Source: Juglans regia | Lineage: Eukaryota; Streptophyta; Magnoliopsida; Fagales; Juglandaceae | Direction of reading: 5' to 3' | Assembly (NCBI RefSeq): GCF_001411555.2 | Contig: NC_049903.1 | Coordinates: 27,788,270-27,852,269, forward strand | Length of the DNA stretch: 64,000 nucleotides | Part shown: in pieces, positions 35,944-47,200 of the stretch | How the letters are laid out: each line of letters starts with the position of its first letter | How positions within the stretch are numbered: position 1 is the first letter of the stretch | Program-made: the position numbers and the translations under genes | The notes under the pieces: model-generated | The model's input: the letters and a program-made list of their open reading frames with translations, nothing else | The model's database searches: none | Told to the model about the DNA's origin: nothing

Positions 35944-37249
35944 ATGGAGGGATTAGAGAGAAATGGGATAGGCTAAAGCTAAATGATGAGGAAAGCATAC
36001 CCATCGAATTTCAATCTACCGACATCGAAAGGGCTACGAGGAAGGGGGAGAGGAGTCTGATTGGGGAGTTTTTCTCCGATCGAAGTATTAGGAAGGAAGT
36101 CATAAGGGCAACTATGGAGAAGATTTGGAAGGTTCATAGACTGATGGTTTTTCAGGAGCTCATATCTAATAGTTTTGTAATTTTCTTCGCTAATGTAAGG
36201 GATAAGAACAAGATTCTGGGGGGATGGCCATGATTATTAGATAACCACTTGTTTGTTCTTAAATCTTATATTGGAAATACTCAGATACATTCAGTGGATT
36301 TCTTTCATCAGAGCTTCTGGATCCAAATATTCAATCTACCACTGGACTGTATAAACCGAAAGATGGGTGAAATGATAAGGAATACGATTGGGAAGGTAAA
36401 GGAAATGGAGGTTCAGAAAGAAGATGCAGCATGTGGTCGGTATCTACGGGTGAAAGTTAAATTTGACTTGAGGAAGACGTTAGTAAGAGGAAGAACAATT
36501 AATATGCAAGGTGATACTATGTGGATACCCTTCCAATACGAAAAATTCCTGAGAATGTGCTTCCAGTGTGGATGTATTGTGCATGGAGAACAAGAGTGTA
36601 TTCAGAAGAGTGGTAGTGAATCTCAATTTGGTCCCTAATGGAGAGTAAAGTCTGTTGAAAAAAGGAGAAATGTAGAGAAGAGGAAAGATCTGGGGGTGGA
36701 GGAGGAAAGGGGTTTACAACCTGATTTGGAAGAGGACTGTGAAATGACTCAAGTAGTAGGTCTTGAGAGATATTTAAGTATAGTTAAGGGGAGTTGAAGG
36801 GTAGAAGTGAGGGTTTGAATAGCTTGGTTACGAGAGGGTTGAAGGAAAGTGGCCTGGGTGAGGAGAATAGGGTTGGTGAAGGGGACTCAAAGGGTACTAG
36901 CCATACTCTATTAGCTTGCAGCAGTGAGTCTTTGTACACTGAGAGAGCTGAAAGGAAGAAGGTGGTAGGAGTTGAGGAAATTATTATAGTGCAAGAGACT
37001 GGGATAGAAGCTATGGGGGGAGGTCAAGTAGTGGTTATGAAAGGTAGGACAGGGAGTTGGAAAAGAAGAGCATATAGAAAAAATTACGGAGGTGAGGCAA
37101 CCTCTACTTCTTTACTATTTAAGAGAGTTAATAGCAATGGAGATGGCTTATTCTCATTAGGTGGCATAAAGAAAAAAACAAGGAAGGGGAGTGAGGTGGA
37201 GTTGGTTGATTATTTGAGTATGGCAGAGGTTGCTTGTCAGTCCCACTAG
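35944..37249 (+). pseudogene. LINE ORF1 (gag-like, DUF4283 plus zinc knuckle)
   Basis: Begins near ATG 35944. A frame shift later gives EKWDRLKLNDEESIPIEFQS, SLIGEFFSDRSIRKEVIRAT and WKVHRLMVFQELISNSFVIF, the DUF4283 pattern. After a stop at about 36232 the ORF continues (36249-36638) through DFFHQSFWIQIFNLPLDCIN to a CCHC knuckle, CFQCGCIVHGEQEC (CX2CX4HX4C). A Gly/Lys/Glu-rich low-complexity tail runs to 37249. The knuckle suggests RNA binding in the retrotransposition particle. At least two stops and one frameshift disrupt it. Confidence 0.75.
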
Positions 37250-37261
37250 ACATTATGAGTT

Positions 37262-40200
37262 TTTTAAGTTAAAATTGTTGAGGGATTGGGAACCCTCAAA
37301 CAGTTCAAGACCTTTGCTTGCTGGAAAAGGAAAAGAAGCTCAAACTAGTTTTTTTTAATTGAAATCATGATAAAAGTAGGAAGGGTGGAAAGATTGAAAA
37401 GAAGAATGGAAATGGAGGACTGTTTTGTAGTGGAACCTGTAGGGAAAATAGGGGGTCTGGCTTTATTATGGGTTAGTGATTTAGATTTAGAAATTTCAAA
37501 CTACTCATAATGGTACATTAATAGTTTGATTAGAAGTGAAGGGGGGAGGGAAAGGTGATTCTTTACTAGCTTCTATGGCCACCCTGATACCATGAAAAGG
37601 AAGTTGTCTTAGGAGTTGTTGTCCACATTGAGGACTAAAAATGGGGAGACTTGGTGTGTGGCTCGAGACTTTAATAAAATACTGCTCCAGTCAGATAAAG
37701 AATGGGGAAGACAGTGTGAGGAAAGGTTGATGGGACAGTTTAGAAAAGCATTAGAGGAAAATAACTTGTCTAATATGGGATTTGTGGGGAGGCACACTAC
37801 TTTCACTAAGGAGAGACTTGATAGGTGTGTTGCAAATCAGATATGGAAAGAAAAGTTTAAAGATGTGAAGGTGGAGGGGCTCACTTCTAGAAGTTCTGAC
37901 CGCATACCAATTTTGTTATCCATTGCGGAAGTTTCTAGCATAAATGTGAATAGAGCAAAAAAATTTAATTTCGAAGCCAGCTGGTTGAGAGATGAAAAAT
38001 GTGAATTAGTAGTGACGGGAGGTTGGTTAGGTCAGGAGTCCAGTACTAATCCTATGAAAAAGGTTCAACAACTATTACATTCTTGTAGTGGGATCTTGAA
38101 TAAGTGGGCTAAAATTAAAGATAGTAATAGCGGGAAAGAGATTGAGAGATTGATTGTGAAGATCAAGAAATTGCAAGGTAATGACAGACCAAAAAATGTT
38201 GAGGAAATTAGAGAGTTACAGAAAAAGGTAATGGTGTTGTTGGTGCAAGAAGATGTCAAATAGAAGCAAATGGCTAAGAGGAACTGGTATAGACTGAGCG
38301 ATAAGAATACCAAGTTTTTTCATGCCTGCACAACCCAAAGAAGAAGGAGAAATTAGATTCAAGCAGTGATGGATTCTCAAACCAGATTGTGGGAGGATCA
38401 AGAAGGCATAACAGGGGCTTTTAATAATCACCACTCAGAAGTATATAGAACAGCTGCACCATCGACAATAGTTATTGAAACCTGCCTGCAATCTACGGAA
38501 CCTAGAGTGACAATGGCTATGAATGAAGCACTACAGAAAGAGTTTACTAAAGAGGAAGTGGAAGCTACTCTACACCAAATTGGCCCTTTGAAGTCTCCAG
38601 GGCTAGATGCTTATGGGGCTTGCTATTATCAAACATATTGGAATGTGTGATGCTGCTCTTAATTTTTTGAGAGGTGGAGGTATGTTGAAGTCTGTTAATC
38701 ATACATTTGTTGCATTGTACATCATGTTGCATAAACTAATTGGTCTATAATTAATTTTCAGTCTATTAGCTAGAGATTATAGGCCAATTAATTTATGCAA
38801 CGTGTTGTACAAAATTATTGCTAAGACTCTAGCTAATAGACGGAAATTGGTGCTCAATGAAGTCATCTCCAAGAATCACAGTGCTTTCATCCCTGGAAGA
38901 CTCATCATTGACAACATTATAGCTGCATATAAAATTCTACACTCTATGAAAATGAGGCAGAAGGTCAGAAGAGGGAGTATGGCTTTAAAATTTGATATCT
39001 CTAAAGCATATGATAGAGTAGAGTGAGTGTATTTGAAGGCAGTGATGGTGAAGATGAGATTTGGGGATAGATGGGTGGAGTTGATAATGTAGTGTGTGTC
39101 ATTTGTGTCATAGGCAATTTTGGTGAATGAGAAACTAGGAGCTTCAATCCTACCAACAAGGGGTTTGAGGCACAGAGACATTTTGTCTTCATATTTGTTC
39201 CTTATTTATGCAGAGGGGTTGAGTACTTTGATTAACCAGGTAGAAGCTAGAGGGGATTTAAAATGGCTGGAAGTGGCTAGAGGGGGTACAAAAATCACTC
39301 ACTTGCTCTTTGCAAATGACTGCATTGTCTTTGGACAAGCTAACTGGCAGGAGTGGAGGAGGATCAAGAGTGTGCTTGAGTTGTATGAACAAGCCTTGGG
39401 GCAAAGCTTAAACAGACAGAAGACTTCCCTGTTTTTCAGTTCCAATACTCGAAGGGAGGAGAGAACTAAAATAGTTAAAGATGTTGGAGTAAGGGTGCAA
39501 AATAATTGTGAGAAGTATTTGAGGCTGCCAATAATGGTGGGGAGGTCTCAATATAATACCTTTAGAGGGATAAAAGATAAATAACTGAAAAAATCAGTTC
39601 CTCTCTCCCTCATGGAAGGAAGTGTTGTTGAAGGCAGTGATACAAGCAGTCCTTACATACCATATGAATGTCTTGAAACTTCCTAAATGATGGGCAAATT
39701 TTGGTGGGGTTTTAAACAAAATGAAAGAACGGCCTAGTGGAAGAGCTAGACAAAATTAGGGATGACAAAGTTTGATGGAGGCCTAGGAGCTCGAAAGCTT
39801 CAACCAAGCTCTACTTGCTAAACAATGCTGGAGAGTACTTACCACGCCTAATTCAGTTGCAGCAAAGGTACTGCAGGAAAAATATTTTAGACATATTGAG
39901 ATTTTAAAGGCCAAGCTTGGTGGTGGGCTTTCAAAAATCTGGAGAAGTCTGTGGTGTTCTTTAGAGCTACTGAAGGAGGGGTTAGTTTGAAGGGTTGGAA
40001 ATTGTGAGCAAATTAGTATTTGAGGAAACAAGTGGATTCCTAAGCCATCTTTATTAAGCATTCAATCTCCTATTAAGAATCTTAATGCAGATTCAAAAGT
40101 GAAAGAATTGATTGAGAATGGTATGTAGAATTACAAGCTGGTAAGGGATACTTTGTTAGAAGATGAAGCAGAAATTATGTGGTCTTCCTCTTAGTCAGGC

Positions 40201-41223
40201 CAATTCCCAAGATAAAAGGATTTGGGCTTTCACAAACGATAAGATCTATAGTGTGAGAAGTGCATACCTCCTTGAGATGTGCAGAAAGAGGAGGGGAAAA
40301 ATGGGGTCTATTTGATTCTAAGGTTGTAAAGGTGGCTGGAGGAGTTTGTGGAATTTAAACACACCAAAGACTGTGAAGATGTTTATGTGGAAAGCAGTGA
40401 GTAATACCTTACCTACAAGACAAATTTAGCTAGAAGAAAGGTGGTGGAAAACTCACTTTGTCCAGTGTGTGGTCTGGAAGAGGAGTCTGTCTGTCATGTA
40501 TTATGGATTTGTAGTGCAGTTGCAGACGTGTGGGCTGAGAATTCCAGTCCTGCACAGAAATAGCATTGAGATGAAGGAGATTTCCTTCGCTTGTGGCAGT
40601 TGATGGTAGAAAAGTTACAAAGTGAAGAGTTAGATGTTGTGGTAACAGTTATGAGAAATATTTGGCTGAGAAGGAATACTTATGTGTTTGAGGGTAGATT
40701 CAAAGGGTCTACTGAGTTGTTTATACAAGCTCAAGAAAACCTCTTAGAGTTCAAATATGAGCAGGTTGATAGTAGTAGGGAGTTAAATGGTAGGATAGTG
40801 GAAAGAGGAGAGGCTAGTTGGAAGATGCCAGAAGCTGGTTTTGTGAAAATAAACTGGGATGCGGCTTTGGATTCGGAAAAGAAGAGAATGGGTATGGGAG
40901 TAGTGGTGAGGGATGAAGAGGGAGAAGTGTTGGTACCCCTGTGCAAGGCAATAGAAGGTATCAGTAACCCAACTCTTGCAGAATTACATGCTCTGTGAAT
41001 GGCTCTAAAGGTGTGTGCTGAGTTGAACTGGACAAAAGCCATATTTGAATGAGATGCATTGGTAGTGATTAAATATGTAAATAGCTCAAGAAGTAGCTGG
41101 GAATGGAATGGATAGATAGTTGAAGATATAAAACAGATTTTATACGATAGATAAGGTTGAGAAATAAAAAATACTTAAAGAGATAGTAACAAAATAGCTC
41201 ACACACTAGCTAAGATAACACTT
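37262..41223 (+). pseudogene. LINE ORF2 (endonuclease, RT, zf-RVT, RNase H)
   Basis: The endonuclease starts near 37270 (LLRDWEPSNSS in a shifted version of the usual NCRGLGNP start). It continues through WCVARDFNKILLQSDKEWG and TSRSSDRIPILL (37616-37900), where the conserved GDFNE and SDH are altered. RT runs from about 38560 (LKSPGLDAYG) through INLCNVLYKIIAKTLANR and IPGRLIIDNIIAAYKILHSM to KFDISKAYDRVE. The catalytic box at about 39312 reads FANDC instead of FADDC, so one catalytic Asp is lost. The RQGDPLSP motif reads RHRDILSS. zf-RVT covers roughly 40420-40560 (CPVCGLEEES..HVLWICSAV). RNase H runs 40850-41223 (INWDAALDSEKKRMG). More than ten stops. Confidence 0.85.
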
Positions 41224-41231
41224 ACTGTTAG

Positions 41232-44200
41232 GCAAAGCTGGCTCTCCCATGAGGCGAGTTAGGCGGTTGCTTAAGGCCCCACAATGGGAGAAGGCCTCAG
41301 AAAATACTAAAAAAGTAATTAAGTAAAAAAAAAAAATTTTAAAAATCTATACTAAACAAAGAAATTAAAAACTCATGCCTAAATTAAACAAGCCAACGGT
41401 TAAAAAAATGCTAACAATTATAAAAAGAAAATATAAATTTTTATTTAATTACAAACTCTGCAACTTCCCTTAGGAAAGTCAAAACTCACAATAATGACTG
41501 TAATTTAATGGTTCCAATCTACCTCTACGAAATCCAAAAAAATCCAACGGAACATCTCAAAAACTTTGCTTTTATACATGAAATCAACAAATCTTATTTC
41601 ATAGCTTTTGTATTCCACTCTCCATTCTCTAATTTCTCTCTTGCATCCATGCCCATCTTGCTCGTATGCACTGGCAACCTCTCCATTGTCTCCGATCGCA
41701 CCGTCAAATGTTGAGCAGCTTTGTTGTGTAGCCTATGTTTTGGAAGGTAAATAAAGTTGAATCGCTGATTAATCTGAGGCTTGAGCTGTCGTTTGTATAT
41801 AAAGTGAAGCTTTTGTTTTATATATATACGATGAACTGTGAAGGTTTGTGGCAATAAAAGAGCCATGTGAATGTGATTGCTTGTAAGACTTTTCCAGAAC
41901 ATCTATGTCTCTTGGTTATTTTTTTTTTCTTTCTTTTTCAAGACTTAATCAATACTTCCACAATTTGCATGGCACCTGTTGAACTATTTTTTAAACTTTT
42001 ATTCTTTCTCTTTTAATTCTTTCTAGTCTATAATTTATTTTTTAATTTTGGATATTAACATTAAGATATTTTATTTTATTGTGCAGATTAACAATTTTAT
42101 GTAAAAGTGAAGGTCATTTGCTATATAAAAGTGGATCTTGTTTGCTAAATCAGGTTCTATTGTTTTATATTAATATTTATTTTTTTCTAGAATATTCATA
42201 ACCATAGTAAGATTTTATATAGTGGATATAGTTCTTTTCTACTAGAAAATATGTCTAATAGAAAATATGCATTTGGATATGAAAAACTTAAAAAAAAATA
42301 GAAAAATAGAAAAATTGATTGAATCCCAAAAAAGATCTTTAAATAAATTTGTTACTACCAATAAACAAAATATAGTAGAAAATTTAGGTGAAACATTTGT
42401 AGATGATTAAGAAACACACCAAATAGGACCACAAGATAACAAAATAAATCAAAAAATACAACAAAAGGGATATGGAGATAATGAAATAACACAACAAACC
42501 CAACAAAAGGGATTTGAGGATAGTGTTCAAGCATGTATTGCTACAATTATTGATGGAGAATTTGGAAAAAGTACAGAAGAAAATAAAAATGCTGAGGACA
42601 TATCTGATTCTATTCCTTCGAATATTTATGACCAAACTCAATAGAAATATGTTGATACAAAATTAAGAGATTTATTAGTAGAAAATGGTCCAATTAGATA
42701 TAGCGATATAAACTTTCCTAGGGAGGAGAACTCTAGACATTTTTCCACTACATATTATATACGAAACTTATCAAATGGGGAGAAACATGATAGAAAATGG
42801 CTAGTGTATTCAAAAGACTTGAACAGAGTATTATGCTTTTGTTGCAAGTTGTTTAATTTAAAGTTTAGTACAAGCCAACTAGCTAATGAAGGAACCGATG
42901 ACTGGAAAAATCTTCGTGCTAAGCTTAAAAGCCATGAAACAACCAATGAACATATTACTAACATTACTACTTGACTTGATTTAGAAATGAGATTGTCAAG
43001 AAATAAAACAATTGACAAAAAAAGTCCAAGAACAAATTAACAAAGAAAAATATCATTGGAAAAAAGTGTTATTGAGAATTGTTGTTGTAGTAAAAACCCT
43101 TGGTAAAAATAATTTACCATTTCGAGGACAAAATGAAAAGATCTATCAAGAAAATAATGAAACTTTTTGAAGTGTAATTGAAATGATTTCTGAGTTTGAT
43201 CCAGTAACGCAAGAACACATTCGATGTATTCAAGATAGTGAAATTCATAATCATTATATTGGGCATAATATACAAAATGAATTAATACACTTACTAGCAA
43301 CTAAAATTTAAAACCATATTATTAAAAAAATAAATGAAGCAAAATATTTTTCAATTATACTTGATTGTACCCCAGATGCAAGTCATCAAGAACAAATGTC
43401 TCTCGTACTAAGATGTGTTAATATTTCAACAAGCCTAATAAAAATATATGAACAGTTTTTAAAATTTATTAAAGTAGATGATACAAGTGAAAAATGTATT
43501 CTCAATGAGTTATTAGATGCAATAAAAAGTCTTGAACTTGATATTAATAATGTTCGAGTACAAGGTTATGATAATGGGTCTAATATGAAAGGAAAAGAGC
43601 AAGGGGTGCAAATACGATTGCTTGATATAAACCCCAAAGCATTTTACACGGCATGTGGTTGTCATAATCTCAATCTTATTATATGTGACATGGCTAATTC
43701 TTTTCCTAAAGTTATATCATTTTTTGGAATAGTCCAACGTATTTATTCTTTGTTTTTTTCATCAACAAAGTGATGAAAAATTTTACAAGATAATGTGTCA
43801 ATTCTAACTCTTAAGCCACACTCACAAACACGTTGGAAAAGTCAAATTGAAAGTATCAAAACAATAAAATTCCAAACTCTACAAATAAGAGAAGCTTTAT
43901 TACAACTAGCAAAAATAACTAAAGATCCCAAAACAAAAAGTAAAGCTAATTGTTTAGTAGCATATGAAATTGAGAACTTTGAATTCATATTAGGCATGAC
44001 CATATGATATGATATATTATTTGTGATCAATACTGTAAGTAAAAGTTTGCAATCCAAAGATATGCATATAGATGTTGCCATTGATTAGTTAAAATGTCTT
44101 ATTTCTTTTTTTCAAGATTATAGAGAAAATAGATTTAAATCTGCTATGATTTCATCAAAAGATATTGTAATTAGTATGGAAATAGAACCTGTATTTAGAG

Positions 44201-44896
44201 CAAAATGAATAATTCATAGAAAAAAATAATTTGATGAAAATGTCAATGAAGAGACAACACAATCTACTGAAGAATCTTTTAGAATTAATTATTTCTTATT
44301 TATAGTAGATCAAGCAATTTCTTCAATTCAAAACAGGTTTGAACAATTTCAAATATATGAACATATTTTTGATTTCCTATTTAATATCAAGAAATTGAAA
44401 TCACTTTACGATGGTAGTTTGCAAAAAAGTTGTCTTAGTCTTGAAAGCTTTTTGAAATATGATATTGATGGTTTAGATTTATTTTCAGAACTAAAAGTTT
44501 TAAAAGAAATTTTACCAATAATAGAAAGCACTCCTATTAATATATTAAATTATATAAAAAGACTTGATTCATTTCCAAATGCATGTATCGCTTACAGAAT
44601 TTTATTGACAATACCTATTACTGTTGCTTTTGTAGAAAGAAGTTTTTCAAAATTAAAATTGATAAAATCTTATCTAAGATCAACAATGTCGCATGAAAGA
44701 TTAAATGGACTAACCATATTATCAATTGAGAATGAGATATTAGAAGAACTTAAATATAAAAAATTAATTAGTAATTTTGCATCTCAAAAAGCAAGAAGAA
44801 TAATTTTTAAATAACAATATATTTAGATATAACTTAATTAATTTGATCCCGTTTTAACTTATCGCCTTAGGCCTCAAAATCTATTGAGATGGCCCT
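41232..44896 (+). mobile_element. hAT transposon with perfect 8-bp target duplication
   Basis: A 3,665-bp element flanked by ACTGTTAG at 41224-41231 and 44897-44904. Ends are imperfect inverted repeats: left GCAAAGCTGGCTCTCCCATG, right (reverse complement) AGGGCCATCTCAATAGATTT. Both run into a shared inner TTAAGGCCCC / CCTAAGGCG block, a layout I associate with plant hAT elements encoding TTF-zinc-finger transposases. It sits inside the RNase H tail of the LINE and in the same orientation. It carries one broken transposase gene. Confidence 0.93.
42251..44814 (+). pseudogene. hAT transposase (TTF zinc finger, DUF4371, dimerisation)
   Basis: An ATG at 42251 starts MSNRKYAFGYEKLKKK, then hits a stop. 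A TTF-type zinc-finger region follows at about 42700-42960 (YSDINFPREEN, then LVYSKDLNRVLCFCCKLFNL). The DUF4371/catalytic part lies at 43320-43770 ([44 protein letters not shown]). HSQTRWKSQIESIKTIKF is at 43810. The C-terminal hAT dimerisation segment lies at 44570-44770 (CIAYRILLTIPITVAFVERS, SFSKLKLIKSYLRSTMS). Stops and frame changes near 42300, 42410, 42642, 42973, 43030-43320, 43772 and 44008-44390 make it non-functional. The C-terminal motif is well preserved. An intact relative elsewhere would supply transposase. Confidence 0.88.
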
Positions 44897-45087
44897 ACTG
44901 TTAGGGAAGAGAAGATTTAGATAGAAGAAGGGTCTTTGGGCATATATTCTTTTGTATTGCAGGACAAACTGTGTAATAGTTAGTTTTTGATAAAATATAG
45001 AAAGGAGGTTTTTGTTTAAAAATAATAATAATTCATAACGTCCTAATGCATGCACCCTTTCTACCAGCCATTAATTTGCCTACCAAC

Positions 45088-45960
45088 TAGGGCTGCAAAT
45101 GATCCAGCCCGGTTAGGTCCGGCGATGGACCGAATATTTTCGGTCCATCATTTTTCCTGATCGGACCGGACCGAACTGATAGCTATTGTTCCGGTCCGGT
45201 CCGGCCTAATTTTTTTTTAATTTTTTAAATAATTAATAAAAAAATTATTTAAAATACTAAATTAAATTAAATGACTTATAAATATGGATTATGTAACAAA
45301 CTCAATAAAAAATTATTTTATATGGTCAATGATAATAAATTAGATCAAAATTATATTATTAATTTAAGGCTTCGTTTGTTTTCGGAGATGAGATGATATG
45401 AGATTAAAGTTAAAAAGTTGAATAAAATATTGTTAGAGTATATTTTTTAATATTATTTTTGTTTTGGGATTTGAAAAAGTTGAATTGTTTATTTTATTTT
45501 GTATTGAAAGTTGGGAAAGTTGTAGTGATGAGATGAGATGATATGATATGAGATGTTTTCCCAAAACAAACGAGGCCTTATATAATTACTATATAATTGA
45601 CTAATTAATATTATATATTAGTTAATTTATAGAATATTAACAAATGTTAATAACATATTTAAAATTTTATATTATTAATAGTGATAGGTTAGATGAAGAT
45701 ATATATAAAATATTGTTAATTTATAGAATATTAACAAGTATTAATAATATATTTAAAAATTTATATTGTTAATTGTACAACTATTATATATAAAATATAT
45801 ATATATTTTTATTTTTCATTCGGTCCGATTTGGAAAAATCCTAGACCGTGGATCGGACCGAAACTTTTCGGTCCTCACCGAAACTTTTCGGTCTTCTAAA
45901 ATATGGATCGGACCGGACCGGTCTAAATCTCGGTCCAGTCCGGACCGTTTATCACCCCTA
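45088..45960. mobile_element. hAT-like non-autonomous element with perfect 8-bp TSD
   Basis: An 873-bp element flanked by CTACCAAC at 45080-45087 and 45961-45968. Left end TAGGGCTGCAAATGATCCAG; right end, reverse complemented, TAGGGGTGATAAACGGTCCG. Subterminal sequence is packed with GGTCCGG/CGGACCG motifs, about ten near the left end and about nine near the right. The middle is AT-rich and contains a nested MITE A copy (45367-45578). No coding capacity. The 8-bp duplication and the TAGGG ends support hAT membership. Confidence 0.9.
45367..45578. repeat. MITE family A, copy 7 (nested)
   Basis: A 212-bp element with TA on both sides: TA|AGGCTTCGTTTGTTTTCG and AAAACAAACGAGGCCT|TA. Core GAAAAAGTTGAATTGTTTAT. 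It lies inside the hAT-like element 45088-45960. Confidence 0.88.
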
Positions 45961-46008
45961 CTACCAACCATATATACGGTAGGCTACTTTTAAGAGTTGC
46001 TTGCAGGA

Positions 46009-46056
46009 ATTTCTTCATGTGCATGTATATATTTCTTTGTTGCCATATTTCCCAAT
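46009..46056 (+). repeat. 48-bp direct duplication, copy 1
   Basis: ATTTCTTCATGTGCATGTAT, then ATATTTCTTTGTTGCCATAT, then TTCCCAAT. The same sequence recurs at 47619-47666 with a single change (TTTTCCAAT). The hAT-like element 46065-46709 begins nine bases after this copy. Confidence 0.85.
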
Positions 46057-46064
46057 AGCACTTG

Positions 46065-46709
46065 TAGGGGTGAGCAGCGGGGCCCCGCCCCCGCTGCCCC
46101 GCTCCACTTTCGCCCCGCCCCGCATCTAGGACCCCTAGCTGGGGCGGGTGGAGGGGAGGGCCCAACCCCGCCCTGCGTTTCCCCCGCCCCGCTCCTGCCC
46201 CCAGTTTTTTATATATATATTATTAAATATATATTTATATTTTAAAAATTGTGTATATATAAATATATATTACAATTTGTTAGACTTTTTTACAAAATAT
46301 GTATTGACAAATTTAAAAACTACATAGTTTAAAAATTAATACACTACAATTTACACAAAATATCCATTGATAAATTTGAAAACTACATAGTTTAAAAATT
46401 AATACACTACAATTAAATAAAATATGCACTAGCAAATTTAAAAATTACATAGTTTTAAAATTATAGTCATAATTACAAAATTTAAATTTATAATTTGGAT
46501 CTAAAATGTATTTTTAATTACTTTTACACTTATAAATAATTTTTAAATAAAATAAAAGTAGTATTTTTTTTAAGTGAAAAGAGGCGGGACGGATTCCCAA
46601 TCCGCCCCGCACCCCGCCCCCACATCCGGGGGGCGGGGAACAGGGGTAAAAACCCCACCCCCCGCCCCATGCAGGGCGGGGTACGGGGAAGGGGTGCCCC
46701 CGCCCCTTA
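46065..46709. mobile_element. GC-rich-ended hAT-like non-autonomous element
   Basis: A 645-bp element: left end TAGGGGTGAGCAGCGGGGCC, right end (reverse complement) TAAGGGGCGGGGGCACCCCT. It is flanked by AGCACTTG (46057-46064) and CACACTTG (46710-46717), an 8-bp duplication matching at 6 positions. Subterminal blocks of about 130 bp are almost pure CCCCGCC/GGGGCGG, in extreme contrast to the AT-rich middle with its internal TTAGTTTAAAAATTAATACA repeats. No coding capacity. Long proline/glycine-rich frames there are composition artefacts. Confidence 0.78.
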
Positions 46710-46787
46710 CACACTTGTACTTATAAACGACAAGGCAAGTCTTCCCATTGTGAAGCATAGGAACAACATTTTGACATATTATATATA

Positions 46788-47200
46788 ATGACAGTGCTAT
46801 TGGGACATATATTTAATGAAAAATTCTAAACATAAGCCTCACACCCTGCACACTCACTTAAAAATATGTCATTTTACTTTTTTACCAACATAATAAAAAT
46901 AATTCCAGACATGTTTGTGAATAAAATAGGATAAAAATATAAAATGACATATTTTTAAAGTGTGTATACAGGATGTGAGGTTTATGGGTAGCACGACTCA
47001 TATTTAATCGAAGTAAAGTGTACCGATGAGTGTAAATATATATTTTTTAATTATTTTTAACATAGTTTTAAATATTTTTAAAAAATATAAAAAAAATATC
47101 AATTTATTAATATTCACTTCCTTGATCATTAAGTAAAAAAAAATAAAAATTCAATTAATTACTTTTATTAATCACTTTTATCAGTTCAACTAATATTTTC
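46788..47200. repeat. Family D element, copy 3, split by a younger MITE
   Basis: Left part ACAGTGCTATTGGGACATAT; continuation after the nested element GTGTACCGATGAGTGTAAAT; then the interior TTTTAAATATTTTTAAAAAA and CACTTCCTTGATCATTAAGT shared with copies at 8693 and 19471. The right border is uncertain. Confidence 0.5.
46818..46999. mobile_element. 182-bp MITE with perfect 9-bp target duplication
   Basis: Flanked by ATATTTAAT at 46809-46817 and 47000-47008. Inverted arms: left AACATAAGCCTCACACCCTG, then CACACTCACTTAAAAATATG. The right, reverse complemented, reads CCATAAACCTCACATCCTGT, then ACACACTTTAAAAATATG. A 9-bp duplication points to a Mutator-type transposase. It is nested in the family D element and related to the inner part of the hairpin at 13853-14259. 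Confidence 0.85.

Larger units (their letters stand above)
35944..45032 (+). mobile_element. Decayed LINE (L1 type), split by a hAT transposon
   Basis: Domain order on the plus strand is ORF1 (DUF4283-like, zinc knuckle), endonuclease, reverse transcriptase, zf-RVT, RNase H. The RNase H tail is cut at 41231 by the hAT insertion (41232-44896). It resumes at 44905 with KIWIEEGSLGIYSF, which corresponds to VVWIEDGPEGH in the copy at 1025-3637. Removing the hAT and one 8-bp duplicate joins the frame sensibly (TLTVR then EEKIW). The end near 45032 is A-rich. Numerous stops show it is inactive. Confidence 0.88.

Noticed and set aside
45923..46245. Pro/Gly-rich open frames in the GC-rich ends of the hAT-like element
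   Set aside because: Absence of stop codons follows from CCCCGCC/GGGGCGG composition; similar frames occur at the other end (46514-46758).
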